DNA from: Hyphomicrobium sp.
Lineage (GTDB): Bacteria > Pseudomonadota > Alphaproteobacteria > Rhizobiales > Hyphomicrobiaceae
Assembly (NCBI GenBank): GCA_030148725.1
Contig: JASBSU010000041.1
Coordinates: 84,928-148,927 of the forward strand
Direction: 5' to 3'
Length of the DNA: 64,000 nt
Below are positions 41,650-50,733 of the stretch, one piece after another; positions within the stretch are counted from its first letter, which is position 1; every line of letters starts with the position of its first letter. Made by a program: the position numbers and the translations under genes. The notes beneath the pieces were generated by a model. That model ran no database searches, was not told the origin of the DNA, and was given only the letters and a program-made list of their open reading frames with translations.

Positions 41650-41840
41650 CCGGTCCCTCCCTGGGTAGGCTCCCAGCCCAGAATTCACGGCCTTTATGCC
41701 CAGACCGTGACATAAGCCATTTATGCACGCCGGAGGCTGCCGCGGAAGGGCGCCGGGACTTTCGGGGGCTGGCCCAGAGGACGATTTGGCGCTAATGGCT
41801 CTGCAGCGAAAACCTATGCCTTTTCGATGCGAGGACGTTC

Positions 41841-42875
41841 ATGACTGAAGAGCTTGCAAAAATCGCCGAAGCGCTCGTTGCTCCCGGCAAGGGCATCCTG
41901 GCGGCAGATGAAAGCTCCGGGACGATCAAGAAGCGCTTCGATTCAATTGGCGTCGGTTCAACGGAAGATACGCGCCGCGATTATCGCGAGATGCTGTTTC
42001 GCGCCAACGATGCGATGAAGAACTACGTCTCGGGCGTGATCCTCTATGACGAGACCATCCGCCAGAAGGCCAAGGATGGCACGACCCTCGTCGACGTTAT
42101 GAAGGCATCCGGCTCCATTCCGGGCATCAAGGTCGATACCGGCGCCAAGCCGCTTGCCGGTCCCAATGCGAAGATCGAGACCGTCACCGAAGGGCTCGAC
42201 GGACTGCGCGAGCGTCTTGCGGACTACTACAAGCTCGGCGCGCGCTTTGCGAAGTGGCGTGCCGTCATCACCATCACCGACGATCTGCCTTCGTGGAACT
42301 GCGTGAAGGCGAATGCGCACGCGCTCGCACGTTACGCGGCACTCTGCCAGGAAGCCGGCATCGTTCCGATCGTCGAGCCGGAGGTGCTGATGGATGGCGC
42401 CCACTCCGGCCACACCATCGAGCGCTGCTATGAAGTGACCGAGTGGACGCAGCGGACGGTGTTCCGCGAGCTCTACGACGCGCGCGTCGCGCTCGAGGGT
42501 ATCGTGCTGAAGCCGAACATGGTCATCGCCGGCCAGAAGTGTCCGAAGCAGGCGAGCGCGCAGCAGGTCGCCGAGCTGACCGTGAAGTGCCTGAAGACGA
42601 CGGTGCCGGCATCGGTGCCGGGCATCGCGTTCCTGTCCGGCGGCCAGTCGGACGAGCAGGCGACGGAAAATCTGTCGCTGATCAACCAGATCGGCAACCT
42701 GCCGTGGAACGTCACGTTCTCATACGGGCGTGCGCTGCAGGCAGCTGCTCTCAAGGCCTGGGGCGGCAAGAGCGAGAACGTTGCGGCCGGACAGCGCGCG
42801 TTTGCGCACCGTGCGCGCATGAACTCGCTGGCGGCACTCGGCAAGTGGAACGAGCAGCTTGAAAAGGCCGCTTGA
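41841..42875 (+). CDS. Class I fructose-bisphosphate aldolase
   Basis: The 344 residues match the eukaryote-like class I aldolase: GILAADESSGTIKKRF near residue 18, AKWRAVITI (Schiff-base pocket lysine), IVPIVEPEVLMDG and the Schiff-base lysine K224 in GIVLKPNMV, followed by GIAFLSGGQSDEQAT. It cleaves fructose-1,6-bisphosphate without metal. Used in glycolysis, gluconeogenesis or the Calvin cycle. Monocistronic by spacing. Confidence 0.95.
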   Translation: MTEELAKIAEALVAPGKGILAADESSGTIKKRFDSIGVGSTEDTRRDYREMLFRANDAMKNYVSGVILYDETIRQKAKDGTTLVDVMKASGSIPGIKVDTGAKPLAGPNAKIETVTEGLDGLRERLADYYKLGARFAKWRAVITITDDLPSWNCVKANAHALARYAALCQEAGIVPIVEPEVLMDGAHSGHTIERCYEVTEWTQRTVFRELYDARVALEGIVLKPNMVIAGQKCPKQASAQQVAELTVKCLKTTVPASVPGIAFLSGGQSDEQATENLSLINQIGNLPWNVTFSYGRALQAAALKAWGGKSENVAAGQRAFAHRARMNSLAALGKWNEQLEKAA

Positions 42876-43039
42876 GCGGCTCTCCATCCATTGGACCCTC
42901 GGCTCGAAGGCATCGAAATGCCTTTGATCCACTATTGCTGCGCGCCGGTGAGCTAGTCGTTTACCGGCTTCTGCCAGCTTGGCTGCGTCCTATATGTCAG
43001 GCGTTGCCACCCTAATCCCCCCGCAACCGGAGAACCTCG

Positions 43040-43474
43040 ATGCACGTAACGATCGAAAGCGCCCTTGCCGCAATCAAGGCCGCTCAGAAAGAGGCTGTGA
43101 AGCTCAAGACACAGATGTGTATCGCCGTCGTCGACAGCGGAGCGAACCTCAAAGCTTTCGTGCGCATGGACGACGCTTGGGTCGGCTCCATCGACATAGC
43201 GATCAAGAAGGCGAAGACGGCCGTGTTCTTCGGTATGCCGACCGGCGAGATCGGCAAGCTTTCGCAGCCGGGCAAGTCGCTCTACGGCATCGAGCATTCG
43301 AACGACGGCCTGATCACGTTCCCGGGCGGTCTGCCGATCGTCGATGAGGAAGGCGTGCTCGTCGGCGCCATCGGCGTTTCGGGCAGCTCGGTCGAGAACG
43401 ATCACAAGGTCGCTGCGGCAGGTGCGAAGGTCGTGGGTGTCAGCGAACTGCCGGCGCATCCTTGGAGGACTTGA
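43040..43474 (+). CDS. GlcG/HbpS-like (DUF336) protein
   Basis: The 144 residues form the single GlcG/HbpS domain: [52 protein letters not shown] and [12 protein letters not shown]. Members bind haem or corrinoids, or occur with glycolate and diol metabolism genes. There is no export signal. It lies 164 bp after the aldolase gene. The function here is unknown. Confidence 0.9.
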   Translation: MHVTIESALAAIKAAQKEAVKLKTQMCIAVVDSGANLKAFVRMDDAWVGSIDIAIKKAKTAVFFGMPTGEIGKLSQPGKSLYGIEHSNDGLITFPGGLPIVDEEGVLVGAIGVSGSSVENDHKVAAAGAKVVGVSELPAHPWRT

Positions 43475-43482
43475 TCCAAGGC

Positions 43483-43575
43483 TGACACGAGCCGCGCGAA
43501 GCTTTGTATGCGGCGGTGTTAGCGCGAGTGGATGGCCGCGCCACCGGGCGCGGGGCCCCTTGGGCCCTGCCGCCT
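43483..43575. repeat. Diverged partial copy of the 28.6-kb repeat
   Basis: TGACACGAG, then after about a dozen bases a TTTGTATGCGGCG-type stretch, GCGCGAGTGGATGGCCGCG and CCGGGCGC, follow the same order as repeat copy B at 28739-28878 with gaps. The 190-bp intergenic region otherwise holds only the terminator at 43615. Confidence 0.5.
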
Positions 43576-43611
43576 GCGGCGGCCAGGTGTCGCGATACGA
43601 AGTCGGATATT

Positions 43612-43641
43612 AAAAAAGGCGGGGCCGAAAGCCCCGCCTTT
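43612..43641 (-). terminator. Intrinsic terminator of the exported protein gene at 43665
   Basis: An 11-bp stem AAAGGCGGGGC (43615-43625) / GCCCCGCCTTT (43631-43641). On the minus strand it is followed by a T-run (TTTTTTA). Confidence 0.88.
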
Positions 43642-43664
43642 GTCATTTCGAAATCGGTGCCCGA

Positions 43665-43991
43665 TCAGAGCCGGTCGATGCGGTCGGCCATGTTCCCAAC
43701 GAGGCGCACGCGGTAGGTCGCGTTCTCACAGGTGAGGATCCAGACGGGAAGGTCGGGGCGCGACGCTTCGGGGTCGCGCTTGGCCTTCGAAGGATTGTTG
43801 CACTCGTAGCCCTGCTTGCGGATCTGCACGGCGATGATGTCGGGCGGGATCTCGTCGTCAGCCGGCTGAACAGACTTTGCCTCAGCCACCTGCTGTGCCT
43901 GAGCCTGAGCATCCAGACCGCCCAGCGTCAGGGCGTTGAGTGCGAGGCCGGCACCGAGTGCCAACACCGGAAACATCACGAGCTTTTCCAT
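43665..43991 (-). CDS. Small exported protein, unknown function
   Basis: From ATG 43991 the protein has 108 residues. A signal peptide (about 1-34, ALGAGLALNALTLGGLDAQAQA) precedes a mature part with two cysteines (GYECNNPSKAKRD and WILTCENATYRVRLVGN) that could form a disulfide. Similar short periplasmic proteins with a terminal TCENATYRV-like motif occur in Hyphomicrobiales without assigned function. A terminator follows. Confidence 0.75.
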   Translation of the reverse strand: MEKLVMFPVLALGAGLALNALTLGGLDAQAQAQQVAEAKSVQPADDEIPPDIIAVQIRKQGYECNNPSKAKRDPEASRPDLPVWILTCENATYRVRLVGNMADRIDRL

Positions 43992-44034
43992 CGGAAACCC
44001 CACTAGCCTCAAAGCGCGAGGTCAGCGAGCCAGG

Positions 44035-44631
44035 TTACCGAGCCCGGGCCTCCTCGTGCGCACGCCGTCCCGCCAGCGCCAGGAAAACATAACTCCAACC
44101 TGAGAATAGAAGGTTGATGCCGACCAGCAATCCGAGTGCCCAGACCGCCGATTCCGGAAGTCCCATGGCGATGATGATGCCGACTGCGAGGGCAGCGATG
44201 CCGCTGAGGAGCAGCCAGACCCAGCCTTCGTGCGGGCGAACGCGGAAGGCCATGATGGATTCGAAGATGCCTTCAGCAATGAAAAGCGCGGCGATGACGA
44301 TGGTCAGCGTGAGAAGACCGGCGATCGGGAAGAACGCGAGATAGCCGCCGACGGCAACGTAGAGCAGGCCGATCAACACCTCCCAGAGGAAGCCGCCCCA
44401 GCCCGGTGCCTGGAATGCGTGAACGATCATCATCACGCCGCCAATGAGGAACAGCCATCCGAGCACGACCTTGGCGGCGATGCCCGAGAGAAACGGAAAC
44501 GCGATGGCGGCGAGGCCGGCGAGAATGAGAACGATGCCAAGAGCGAGGAACCAGCCCCACTTGTCGGTAACGAGTTGTTTGGTTTCTGCGATGCGCGCGT
44601 CGAGGTCGCTGATTGTCATAGGTGAAGCCAT
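44035..44631 (-). CDS. HdeD family acid-stress membrane protein
   Basis: The 198 residues have six hydrophobic helices in three hairpins (about 27-48, 53-70, 78-98, 103-124, 136-155 and 160-183), with the HdeD-type WFLALGIVLILAGLAAIAFP and LGLLVGINLLFSGWSYV. HdeD proteins are inner-membrane proteins linked to acid resistance. No EcfG promoter was found in front, although such genes are often stress-controlled. It is upstream of the small exported protein gene on the same strand. Confidence 0.88.
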   Translation of the reverse strand: MASPMTISDLDARIAETKQLVTDKWGWFLALGIVLILAGLAAIAFPFLSGIAAKVVLGWLFLIGGVMMIVHAFQAPGWGGFLWEVLIGLLYVAVGGYLAFFPIAGLLTLTIVIAALFIAEGIFESIMAFRVRPHEGWVWLLLSGIAALAVGIIIAMGLPESAVWALGLLVGINLLFSGWSYVFLALAGRRAHEEARAR

Positions 44632-44951
44632 GTGGGTCCTCCCGAGGCTGAATATTCGACGCGCTTTATAGCAGAATCCGGCCTTATTCGGTGGGGCTTC
44701 ATCCTTCTATGGTGGCACCATTGCGAACGTCCGTTCCAAGATCGAGCGGCGAATGCGCAGGCATTGGGGTTGCCGCGAAACGGCTGACCGATCGTCTGCA
44801 ATGATCGCAAAATTTCATGCAGCGCGTTAGCGCGGCGCGGCGATGCAACTCGCATCGTCGAAGTTCCGAACACCGTTTGCATTCATCGGTGCGCGCTACA
44901 AGCCGGCGCGAGAGATGCCTCGGACCCGAAGGTCCGAGGCAAGCTTGTAGG
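44632..44951. other. Intergenic region of 320 bp with one hairpin
   Basis: No gene was seen. The left end should hold the hdeD promoter; a GTTCC at 44729 has no partner at EcfG spacing. The right end holds the hairpin at 44916-44941. Confidence 0.55.
44916..44941 (-). terminator. Hairpin after the OmpA-family gene
   Basis: An 11-bp perfect stem TGCCTCGGACC / GGTCCGAGGCA with a CGAA tetraloop, 10 bp after the stop at 44952. There is no T-run on the minus strand, so it may act as a 3' stabiliser or weak terminator. Confidence 0.6.
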
Positions 44952-46805
44952 CTAGCGTCCGCGCGCCAGCAGAGGTGTAATACGGCGTACGGCAACGCGG
45001 CGGTTGGCACGCTCGGCGGCCAGCGTCGGCACCTTCAGAAACTCCTCGCCGTAGCCTTGCGTGATGAGGTTCTCCGGCGGAACGCGGAAGGTTTCCGTCA
45101 GAATGATGGCCACCTCCTCGGCGCGGCGGTCCGACAAGGTGAGGTTGTCCAACTCGGAGCCCACCGCGTCGGTGTGGCCCTCGATGAGGAAGACCTCGTC
45201 GGGCTTGCGGTCGAGGATGCGGTTGATGATGTTGGCGATCCTTTCGAGCCGTGAGTACTGGTCGTAAGGCACCTGCCAGGAGCCGAAGTCGAAGTTGACG
45301 GTGTCGAGATCGACGCGGCGCATGCGGTCGCGCAGGTATGCGTTGTAGCGCACCTCGTCGAGCGAGTAGCGCCGTTCGAGCCGGTCGACGGGCCCGTCCA
45401 TCAACGCATCGTAAAGATCGTCATCAGACGCGCGCGTGTAGTCCATGATGTAGCGATCGCGCGGGATGCGCAGGCGCGGCGGTGCGAGACCCACGATGAT
45501 TGTCGGGCTGCCGCGGAAGCGGCGGTTGTCGATCAGATCCCACTCGCGTCCGGTGCGATCGCGACGATAGCGTCGCATCAGGCGTCCCGAGTTGTCGAAC
45601 TCCGAGAAGACCTCGATGCCGCCGGGACGTATAGCAATCGTCAGGTTGCCGCCGTCGGGACGCCGCTCGCTGCGGATGTCGCGGGACGTACGGCGCATGC
45701 GCTCGCCCTCGTCGTGGCGGATCATGGCAGGCGCGCCCTTCTGCTGCACGATCACGCGGTTGCCGGGCTCCTCGGTGATGGTGCGCTTGCCGCCATCCTC
45801 GACGCGCTGGCGTCGGCCACGCTTGATCTCGTCGATCGAGCGCGGACCGCTGAACTGACGACCGTCACGCGGGCCTTTTCCAGGCGGGGGCGTTCCGGCC
45901 TGGGGTGGGGGTGGAGGCGCGGCGGGGCCATTGGCTCGCGGCGGAGCGCCGGGGCCAGCGGGCGGCGGTGTCGGTTGGGCTTGCTGCGGAGGTCCGCGAT
46001 CGGGCCCCTTGCGATCGGGGCCGCCTCGGTCAGGTCCGCCGCGATCTTGGCCGCCGCGATCTGGACGTTTGCCAGGTTCCCGCGGTCCGGCCTCGCCCGG
46101 AGCTTGGGCTGCGGGCGCCGGTGGCTGTGCCTGCTGTGCGGGCGGCTGGGCCGGCTGAGCCTGCGCGGGCGGCGGGCTGGCGGGCTGGGTTGGGGCCGGT
46201 TGAGGCTCGGCGCGCTGTGGCTGGGGTGTGGCGGCCGGCGGAGGGGGCGACTCCGCGTCCCGTGCCGGCGGTTCGCGCCGCGGACGGTCTTCATCACGGG
46301 CGCGCTCGCGGCGCTCCTCTCGGCGTTCCTCGCTCGGAGCCGGGGGCTGAGCGGCCGGCGCTGGGGCGGCCTCCTGCCGGGGTGGCGGCGGAGGCGCGGC
46401 GCGTTCCTGGCGATCGGGGGCATTCGGGGCGGCCTGCTCGCGCCGCTCTTGGCGTTGCTCCTGGCGCTCACGGCGATGCTCGCGCTCCTCGCCGGACGGC
46501 GGACGCGGGGCTTCCTGCGGCTGGGCTTCACGCGTCGGTCTCTCGCGTGGCGGGGCGCCTTCGCCGCGCTCACGCCGCTCCGGGCGGTCACGGCGCTCGG
46601 GCGGAGGGCCGGCCGGCGGGGCGGGGGGCGGCGCCTGCTCGGCGGCCGGGGGAGCATCGGGAGCCGGCGGCGGCTGGTCGGGCGCCTGGGCAACCTGAAA
46701 CGGCTGCTGGGGCAGGAGTTTTTCTAGCGCTTCGGCGGATATGGCGGGGGCGATGGCCGCGAGCGTGCCCGCCGAGAGCGTTGTAAGGAGGAGGTAGCGG
46801 CGCAT
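44952..46805 (-). CDS. OmpA-family envelope protein with long Pro/Arg-rich region
   Basis: The 617 residues have a signal peptide (about 1-24), a very low-complexity Pro/Ala/Arg/Glu/Gln region (about 40-330), a structured middle region (340-500; ERRPDGGNLTIAIRPGGIEV, RYRRDRTGREWDLIDNRRFRG) and a C-terminal OmpA domain (505-610) with FLIEGHTDAVGSE and LSDRRAEEVA. The OmpA domain should bind peptidoglycan. The disordered region could span or decorate the periplasm. A similar combination is known in Rhizobiales OmpA proteins. The gene stands alone. Confidence 0.85.
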   Translation of the reverse strand: MRRYLLLTTLSAGTLAAIAPAISAEALEKLLPQQPFQVAQAPDQPPPAPDAPPAAEQAPPPAPPAGPPPERRDRPERRERGEGAPPRERPTREAQPQEAPRPPSGEEREHRRERQEQRQERREQAAPNAPDRQERAAPPPPPRQEAAPAPAAQPPAPSEERREERRERARDEDRPRREPPARDAESPPPPAATPQPQRAEPQPAPTQPASPPPAQAQPAQPPAQQAQPPAPAAQAPGEAGPREPGKRPDRGGQDRGGPDRGGPDRKGPDRGPPQQAQPTPPPAGPGAPPRANGPAAPPPPPQAGTPPPGKGPRDGRQFSGPRSIDEIKRGRRQRVEDGGKRTITEEPGNRVIVQQKGAPAMIRHDEGERMRRTSRDIRSERRPDGGNLTIAIRPGGIEVFSEFDNSGRLMRRYRRDRTGREWDLIDNRRFRGSPTIIVGLAPPRLRIPRDRYIMDYTRASDDDLYDALMDGPVDRLERRYSLDEVRYNAYLRDRMRRVDLDTVNFDFGSWQVPYDQYSRLERIANIINRILDRKPDEVFLIEGHTDAVGSELDNLTLSDRRAEEVAIILTETFRVPPENLITQGYGEEFLKVPTLAAERANRRVAVRRITPLLARGR

Positions 46806-46959
46806 AATGCTATGCCCTGTTCACTGCAGATGCGCGGCAGCGATACGGGAAAAATTGTTGACGTTGTGGCCCCGGCGCCCGCTGGCACAATGGCGTCGCT
46901 TTTCCGCCCCATTGGGCCCTAATAGGCTGGGCTCGCGAGCAATTCGAGGATCGACCCGG

Positions 46960-47601
46960 ATGGGTAATGAGGTTCAGTCGAGTCTTTACGTCGTCGCGGC
47001 GGCCGGCACCGATCCGTCGAAGCTGGCGGCTGTGCTCGAGGCGGCAGGCGCCGCGACGCTGCTGATAACACCGGACGCGGGCTGCCCACTGACCGCCACT
47101 TCTGCGCGGCCGCTTGTCGAGCTTGCGCAGCAGAAGCAGATCGCAGCGCTGATCGCCGATGACGCCCAGCTTGCCCGCACGCTGCGCGCGGATGGCGTGC
47201 ACCTTTCCTGGAGCAAGGACATCACGGCGCGTTACGCGGAGGCGCGGGAGGTTCTCGGCAATCGCTACATCGTCGGCGTCGATGTCGGCCGCTCGCGCCA
47301 CGACGCGATGGAGCTCGCCGAGGAAGGGGCCGAATACATCGGCTTTGGCATCCCCGCACACGTCGAGGATCGCGATGCGTCTGGCGCGCGCCGACGCGAG
47401 CTGATCGCCTGGTGGAGCGAAATTTTCGAAGTGCCTTGCGTGGCATTCGACGTCGACACCGCAGACGAGGCAAAGGTGCTGGCATCGGCCGGCGCTGACT
47501 TCATCGCGATGCGCGTCGATGAGGCGTTCTCACCCGTGGACGCAAAGGCGCTGGCGCGCGATATCGCGGAGGCTGCGGCTCAGCGCGAGGCGCTGGCATG
47601 A
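46960..47601 (+). CDS. Thiamine-phosphate synthase-like (ThiE/TenI fold) protein
   Basis: From ATG 46960 the protein has 213 residues of a TIM-barrel ThiE/TenI fold: IAALIADDAQLARTLRADGVHLS, VGVDVGRSRHDAMELAEEGAEYIGFG. ThiE joins the thiazole and pyrimidine halves of thiamine. The usual diphosphate-binding details are only partly visible, so it may be a ThiE-like paralogue. The stop overlaps the start of the Sel1-repeat gene (ATGA). Confidence 0.8.
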   Translation: MGNEVQSSLYVVAAAGTDPSKLAAVLEAAGAATLLITPDAGCPLTATSARPLVELAQQKQIAALIADDAQLARTLRADGVHLSWSKDITARYAEAREVLGNRYIVGVDVGRSRHDAMELAEEGAEYIGFGIPAHVEDRDASGARRRELIAWWSEIFEVPCVAFDVDTADEAKVLASAGADFIAMRVDEAFSPVDAKALARDIAEAAAQREALA

Positions 47602-48662
47602 TGCGGCTGGTCTTCGCGCTCGTGATGGTGTCGGGGCTGGCAGCGGGGCCAGCATATGCCGACACGAGTTCGTGGGTGATGGAAACCACCGAGGTTCCCA
47701 AGCCGCGCCCCGGCAAGCCGGTAAAGATCGCGCCGAACGAAACCTTTGCCAAATCGCCTGTCGCGAAAAAGGACGTGCGCCCAAATGCCAGCGCGCTGTC
47801 GAAGTCACTCGTCGAGCCGACGGGCGATGAAGCTGCCTACATCGCCTTCGATCAGGGCCAGTATCTGACAGCGGCGAAGCTGGCGCAGGAGGCGGTGAAG
47901 CGCGGCGATCCGCAGGCGCATACGCTGCTGGGGCGCATGTATGCCGAAGGTCTCGGCGTTCCGAAGAACCTCAATACTGCGGTGTCGTGGTACGCGAAGG
48001 GCGATGAACTCGGCGACGTCAATTCGTCGTTCGCGCTGGCAGTGCTCTATGCGGAAGGACGCGGCGTCAAGAAGAACCGCGACAAGGCGGCCGAGCTGTT
48101 CGAGAAGGCGGCGCGCACCGGACATCCGCAGGCGAACTACAATCTCGGCATGCTGTTCCTCAAAGGGGATGGCAAGCCGCAAAACTCATACCGTGCAGCG
48201 ATGCACATTCGCTATGCCGCCGAGAAGGGCGTCGCGGCTGCTCAGTATGATCTCGCTGGCCTCTACCAGAACGGCGAAGGCGTGCAGCCCAACGCCGTCG
48301 ATGCATCGCGCTGGCTGAGCAAGGCGGCGGAGCAGGGGCTGCCGGAGGCACAGTTCGAATACGCCGTGGTGCTGCTGCGTGGGCTGGGGCTCACCAAGGA
48401 TGAACCCAAGGCCGTGCCTTACCTCAAGGCTGCTGCGCAAAAGGGATTGCCCGCGGCGCAGAACCGTCTCGCCTATCTCTTTGCCGAAGGCGTCGGCGTG
48501 AAGAAGGACCCGGAGGAGGCCGCCAAATGGCGGCTCATCGCGCAGGCGGCTGGCCTCAAGGACGAGGTGCTCGACGAGTTGGTGCGCAAGCTGCCGAAGG
48601 CGAAGCAGGTGGCGGCACGGCAGGCAGCCAGCGACTGGCGTGAGCAGGCGGGTCTTTTCTGA
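47598..48662 (+). CDS. Exported Sel1-like repeat protein
   Basis: The 354 residues have a signal peptide (about 1-21, ending AYADT), a linker and seven or so Sel1/TPR-like repeats (about 85-320) with the recurrent A-x-x-x-LG-x-MY-x-x-G-x-GV pattern, for example LLGRMYAEGLGVPKN and LAVLYAEGRGVKKNR. Sel1 arrays are protein-interaction scaffolds in the periplasm. It is translationally coupled to the ThiE-like gene and 100 bp upstream of the inositol-phosphatase gene. Confidence 0.9.
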   Translation: MMRLVFALVMVSGLAAGPAYADTSSWVMETTEVPKPRPGKPVKIAPNETFAKSPVAKKDVRPNASALSKSLVEPTGDEAAYIAFDQGQYLTAAKLAQEAVKRGDPQAHTLLGRMYAEGLGVPKNLNTAVSWYAKGDELGDVNSSFALAVLYAEGRGVKKNRDKAAELFEKAARTGHPQANYNLGMLFLKGDGKPQNSYRAAMHIRYAAEKGVAAAQYDLAGLYQNGEGVQPNAVDASRWLSKAAEQGLPEAQFEYAVVLLRGLGLTKDEPKAVPYLKAAAQKGLPAAQNRLAYLFAEGVGVKKDPEEAAKWRLIAQAAGLKDEVLDELVRKLPKAKQVAARQAASDWREQAGLF

Positions 48663-48761
48663 AGCGGCTGTTGGCGGACTTGCCAGCGCGGCTGCCAAGG
48701 GTTAGTCGGGCGCCAGCATTCTGCCGCCTGATGCGACGGCGCCGTCCAAGGAACATCCAGT

Positions 48762-49565
48762 ATGCCCGCCTCAGCGCTTATGAACGTCATGATCGGTGCC
48801 GCCCGAAAAGCCGGCCGCAGCCTGGCGCGCGACTTCGGTGAGGTCGAGCAGTTGCAGGTGTCGGTCAAGGGGCCCGGCAACTTCGTGACCGCCGCGGATG
48901 TCAGAGCGGAGGAGATCCTCTTCAAGGAGCTGTCCAAGGCGCGCCCTGGCTACAGCTTCCTCATGGAGGAGCGCGGCGCGATCGCCGGCGACGACAAAAG
49001 CCATCGCTGGATCGTTGATCCGCTCGACGGCACCACGAACTTCCTGCATGGCGTCCCGCTGTTCGCCATCTCGATCGGCCTCGAACGCGAGGGACAGCTC
49101 GTTGCAGGTCTCGTCTACAACCCGATCTCGGACGAGATATTCGCGGCGGAGAAGGGCAAAGGCGCATTTCTCAACGACCGGCGGCGGCTGCGCGTGGCCG
49201 CGCGCAAGAGCCTCTCCGATGCGCTGGTGACGACAGGCATTCCGCATCTGGGCCGTCCGGGGCATCCGGTGTTCGCGCGCGAGATCAAAGAAGTGACCAA
49301 GCACGTTGCCGGTGTGCGCCGTACAGGTTCGGCGGCGCTGGATCTGGCGTGGATCGCGGCCGGCCGCTTCGATATCTACTGGGAGCGGGACATCAAGGCC
49401 TGGGATCTGGCGGCCGGCATTGTGCTGGTGCGCGAGGCGGGTGGCACCGTCACGGATCTGTCGGGCGGCACGGCAATGCTCGAAAAGGGGCAGGTCATTG
49501 CCTCGAATGCCGCGCTCTACAAGGAGTTCTTCCCCTTCGTCGCTTCCACGCCTGCCAACGCTTGA
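48762..49565 (+). CDS. suhB: Inositol-monophosphatase family protein (SuhB-like)
   Basis: The 267 residues show the metal-binding motifs of the family: EERG near residue 66, DPLDGTTNFLHG at about 85-96 and WDLAAGIVLVREAGG near 215. The length is that of SuhB/IMPase. It hydrolyses inositol phosphates or, as SuhB, also assists rRNA antitermination in other bacteria. The following TolQ-like gene starts 119 bp downstream. Confidence 0.92.
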   Translation: MPASALMNVMIGAARKAGRSLARDFGEVEQLQVSVKGPGNFVTAADVRAEEILFKELSKARPGYSFLMEERGAIAGDDKSHRWIVDPLDGTTNFLHGVPLFAISIGLEREGQLVAGLVYNPISDEIFAAEKGKGAFLNDRRRLRVAARKSLSDALVTTGIPHLGRPGHPVFAREIKEVTKHVAGVRRTGSAALDLAWIAAGRFDIYWERDIKAWDLAAGIVLVREAGGTVTDLSGGTAMLEKGQVIASNAALYKEFFPFVASTPANA

Positions 49566-49683
49566 CCGGGCTCCCCCGGCCGCGTTCATCGTGTCGCCAC
49601 GAGCACGAAGTTGCCCGGTTTATGCTGTCATTGGCTTCAGGTAAGGTCTCGGAGCTGAACAGTCGGGCGGGGCGGAGTCCTAG

Positions 49684-50730
49684 ATGGCGAGAAGACGACA
49701 GAGCGATGCGGTGTCAGCGCTTGGGCACCGACCGTTGACGCCGCCGGGCGTATTCCTCATCAGGATGCTGATCTTTCTGACGCTCGTCGCTTTCCTGGCG
49801 GCCATTCTGCATCAGCAACTTGTCACGTCGTTCCTGAACAACCCGGGTCTCAACGGTCTCATTCTCGGCGTGCTGCTGCTCGGCATCCTCTATGCGTTCC
49901 GGCAGGTGATGCGGCTCTATCCGGAAATCCGCTGGGTCAACGCATTCCGCATCGCCGATCCAGGGCTTTCGATCTCCGCGCAGCCTGTGCTGCTGGCGCC
50001 GATGTCGGCGATGCTGCGCGACCGAACCGGCACGCTGTCGCTGTCGACGGCGTCGCTGCGCTCGATCATGGATTCCATCGGCTCGCGTCTCGACGAGGCG
50101 CGGGATACCGGCCGCTACCTGGTGGGCTTGCTGGTGTTCCTCGGCCTGCTCGGAACGTTCTGGGGTTTGCTGGAAACGATTCAGTCGGTCGGCGGCGCCA
50201 TCGACTCCATCGATACCAATGCTTCCGACAACGTGACGATGTTCTCCGATCTCAAGGCGGGTCTGGCGGCGCCGCTCAAGGGCATGGGCACGGCGTTCTC
50301 GTCATCGCTGCTCGGCCTCGCCGGCTCGCTGATCTTAGGGTTTCTCGAACTGCAAGCGAGCCACGCGCATAACCGCTTCTACAACGAGCTCGAGGAATGG
50401 CTGTCGGGCATAACCGAGCTGACGCCTGGAACGGGCGGCTCGGCGGAGCAGGTGAACCGCCAGTTGTCGAGCGCCATCCTGCACATGCAGCGCGCCGTCG
50501 AGGATCTGTCGACGCGCCTCGGTGATCAGTCGATGGCGAATGCCATCGGCGGAAAAGCCGGCGGCGAGGAAGAGCTTCGAGAACTGGCGCGCGGCGTCAA
50601 TCAACTCGTGTCGCAGATGCGTGCCGAGCAGAAGGTCGTTCGCGAGTGGGTGGACGAGCAGGCCGCGCAGCATTCGGAGGTGGCCAAGGTGCTGAAGCAG
50701 CTCGCCTCCAACATGCAGCGCCGAGGATAG
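49684..50730 (+). CDS. MotA/TolQ/ExbB-family proton channel protein
   Basis: The 348 residues have two N-terminal helices (about 26-46 and 57-76), then the conserved MotA/TolQ channel core (about 135-230) with YLVGLLVFLGLLGTFWGLLETI and GMGTAFSSSLLGLAGSLILGFLEL, and a C-terminal coiled tail (255-348). It should form an inner-membrane ion channel with the partner encoded 3 bp downstream. Such TolQ-like/MotB-like pairs are conserved near suhB in alphaproteobacteria; their role is not settled. Confidence 0.85.
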   Translation: MARRRQSDAVSALGHRPLTPPGVFLIRMLIFLTLVAFLAAILHQQLVTSFLNNPGLNGLILGVLLLGILYAFRQVMRLYPEIRWVNAFRIADPGLSISAQPVLLAPMSAMLRDRTGTLSLSTASLRSIMDSIGSRLDEARDTGRYLVGLLVFLGLLGTFWGLLETIQSVGGAIDSIDTNASDNVTMFSDLKAGLAAPLKGMGTAFSSSLLGLAGSLILGFLELQASHAHNRFYNELEEWLSGITELTPGTGGSAEQVNRQLSSAILHMQRAVEDLSTRLGDQSMANAIGGKAGGEEELRELARGVNQLVSQMRAEQKVVREWVDEQAAQHSEVAKVLKQLASNMQRRG

Positions 50731-50733
50731 TCG

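Noticed and set aside
44632..44951. EcfG promoter in front of hdeD
   Set aside because: GTTCC at 44729 has AACG only four bases away, not at the required 16-17 bp spacing.
45714..46786. Long + strand frames opposite the OmpA gene
   Set aside because: They mirror the Pro/Arg repeats of the OmpA gene and have only Gly/Arg/Ala low complexity.
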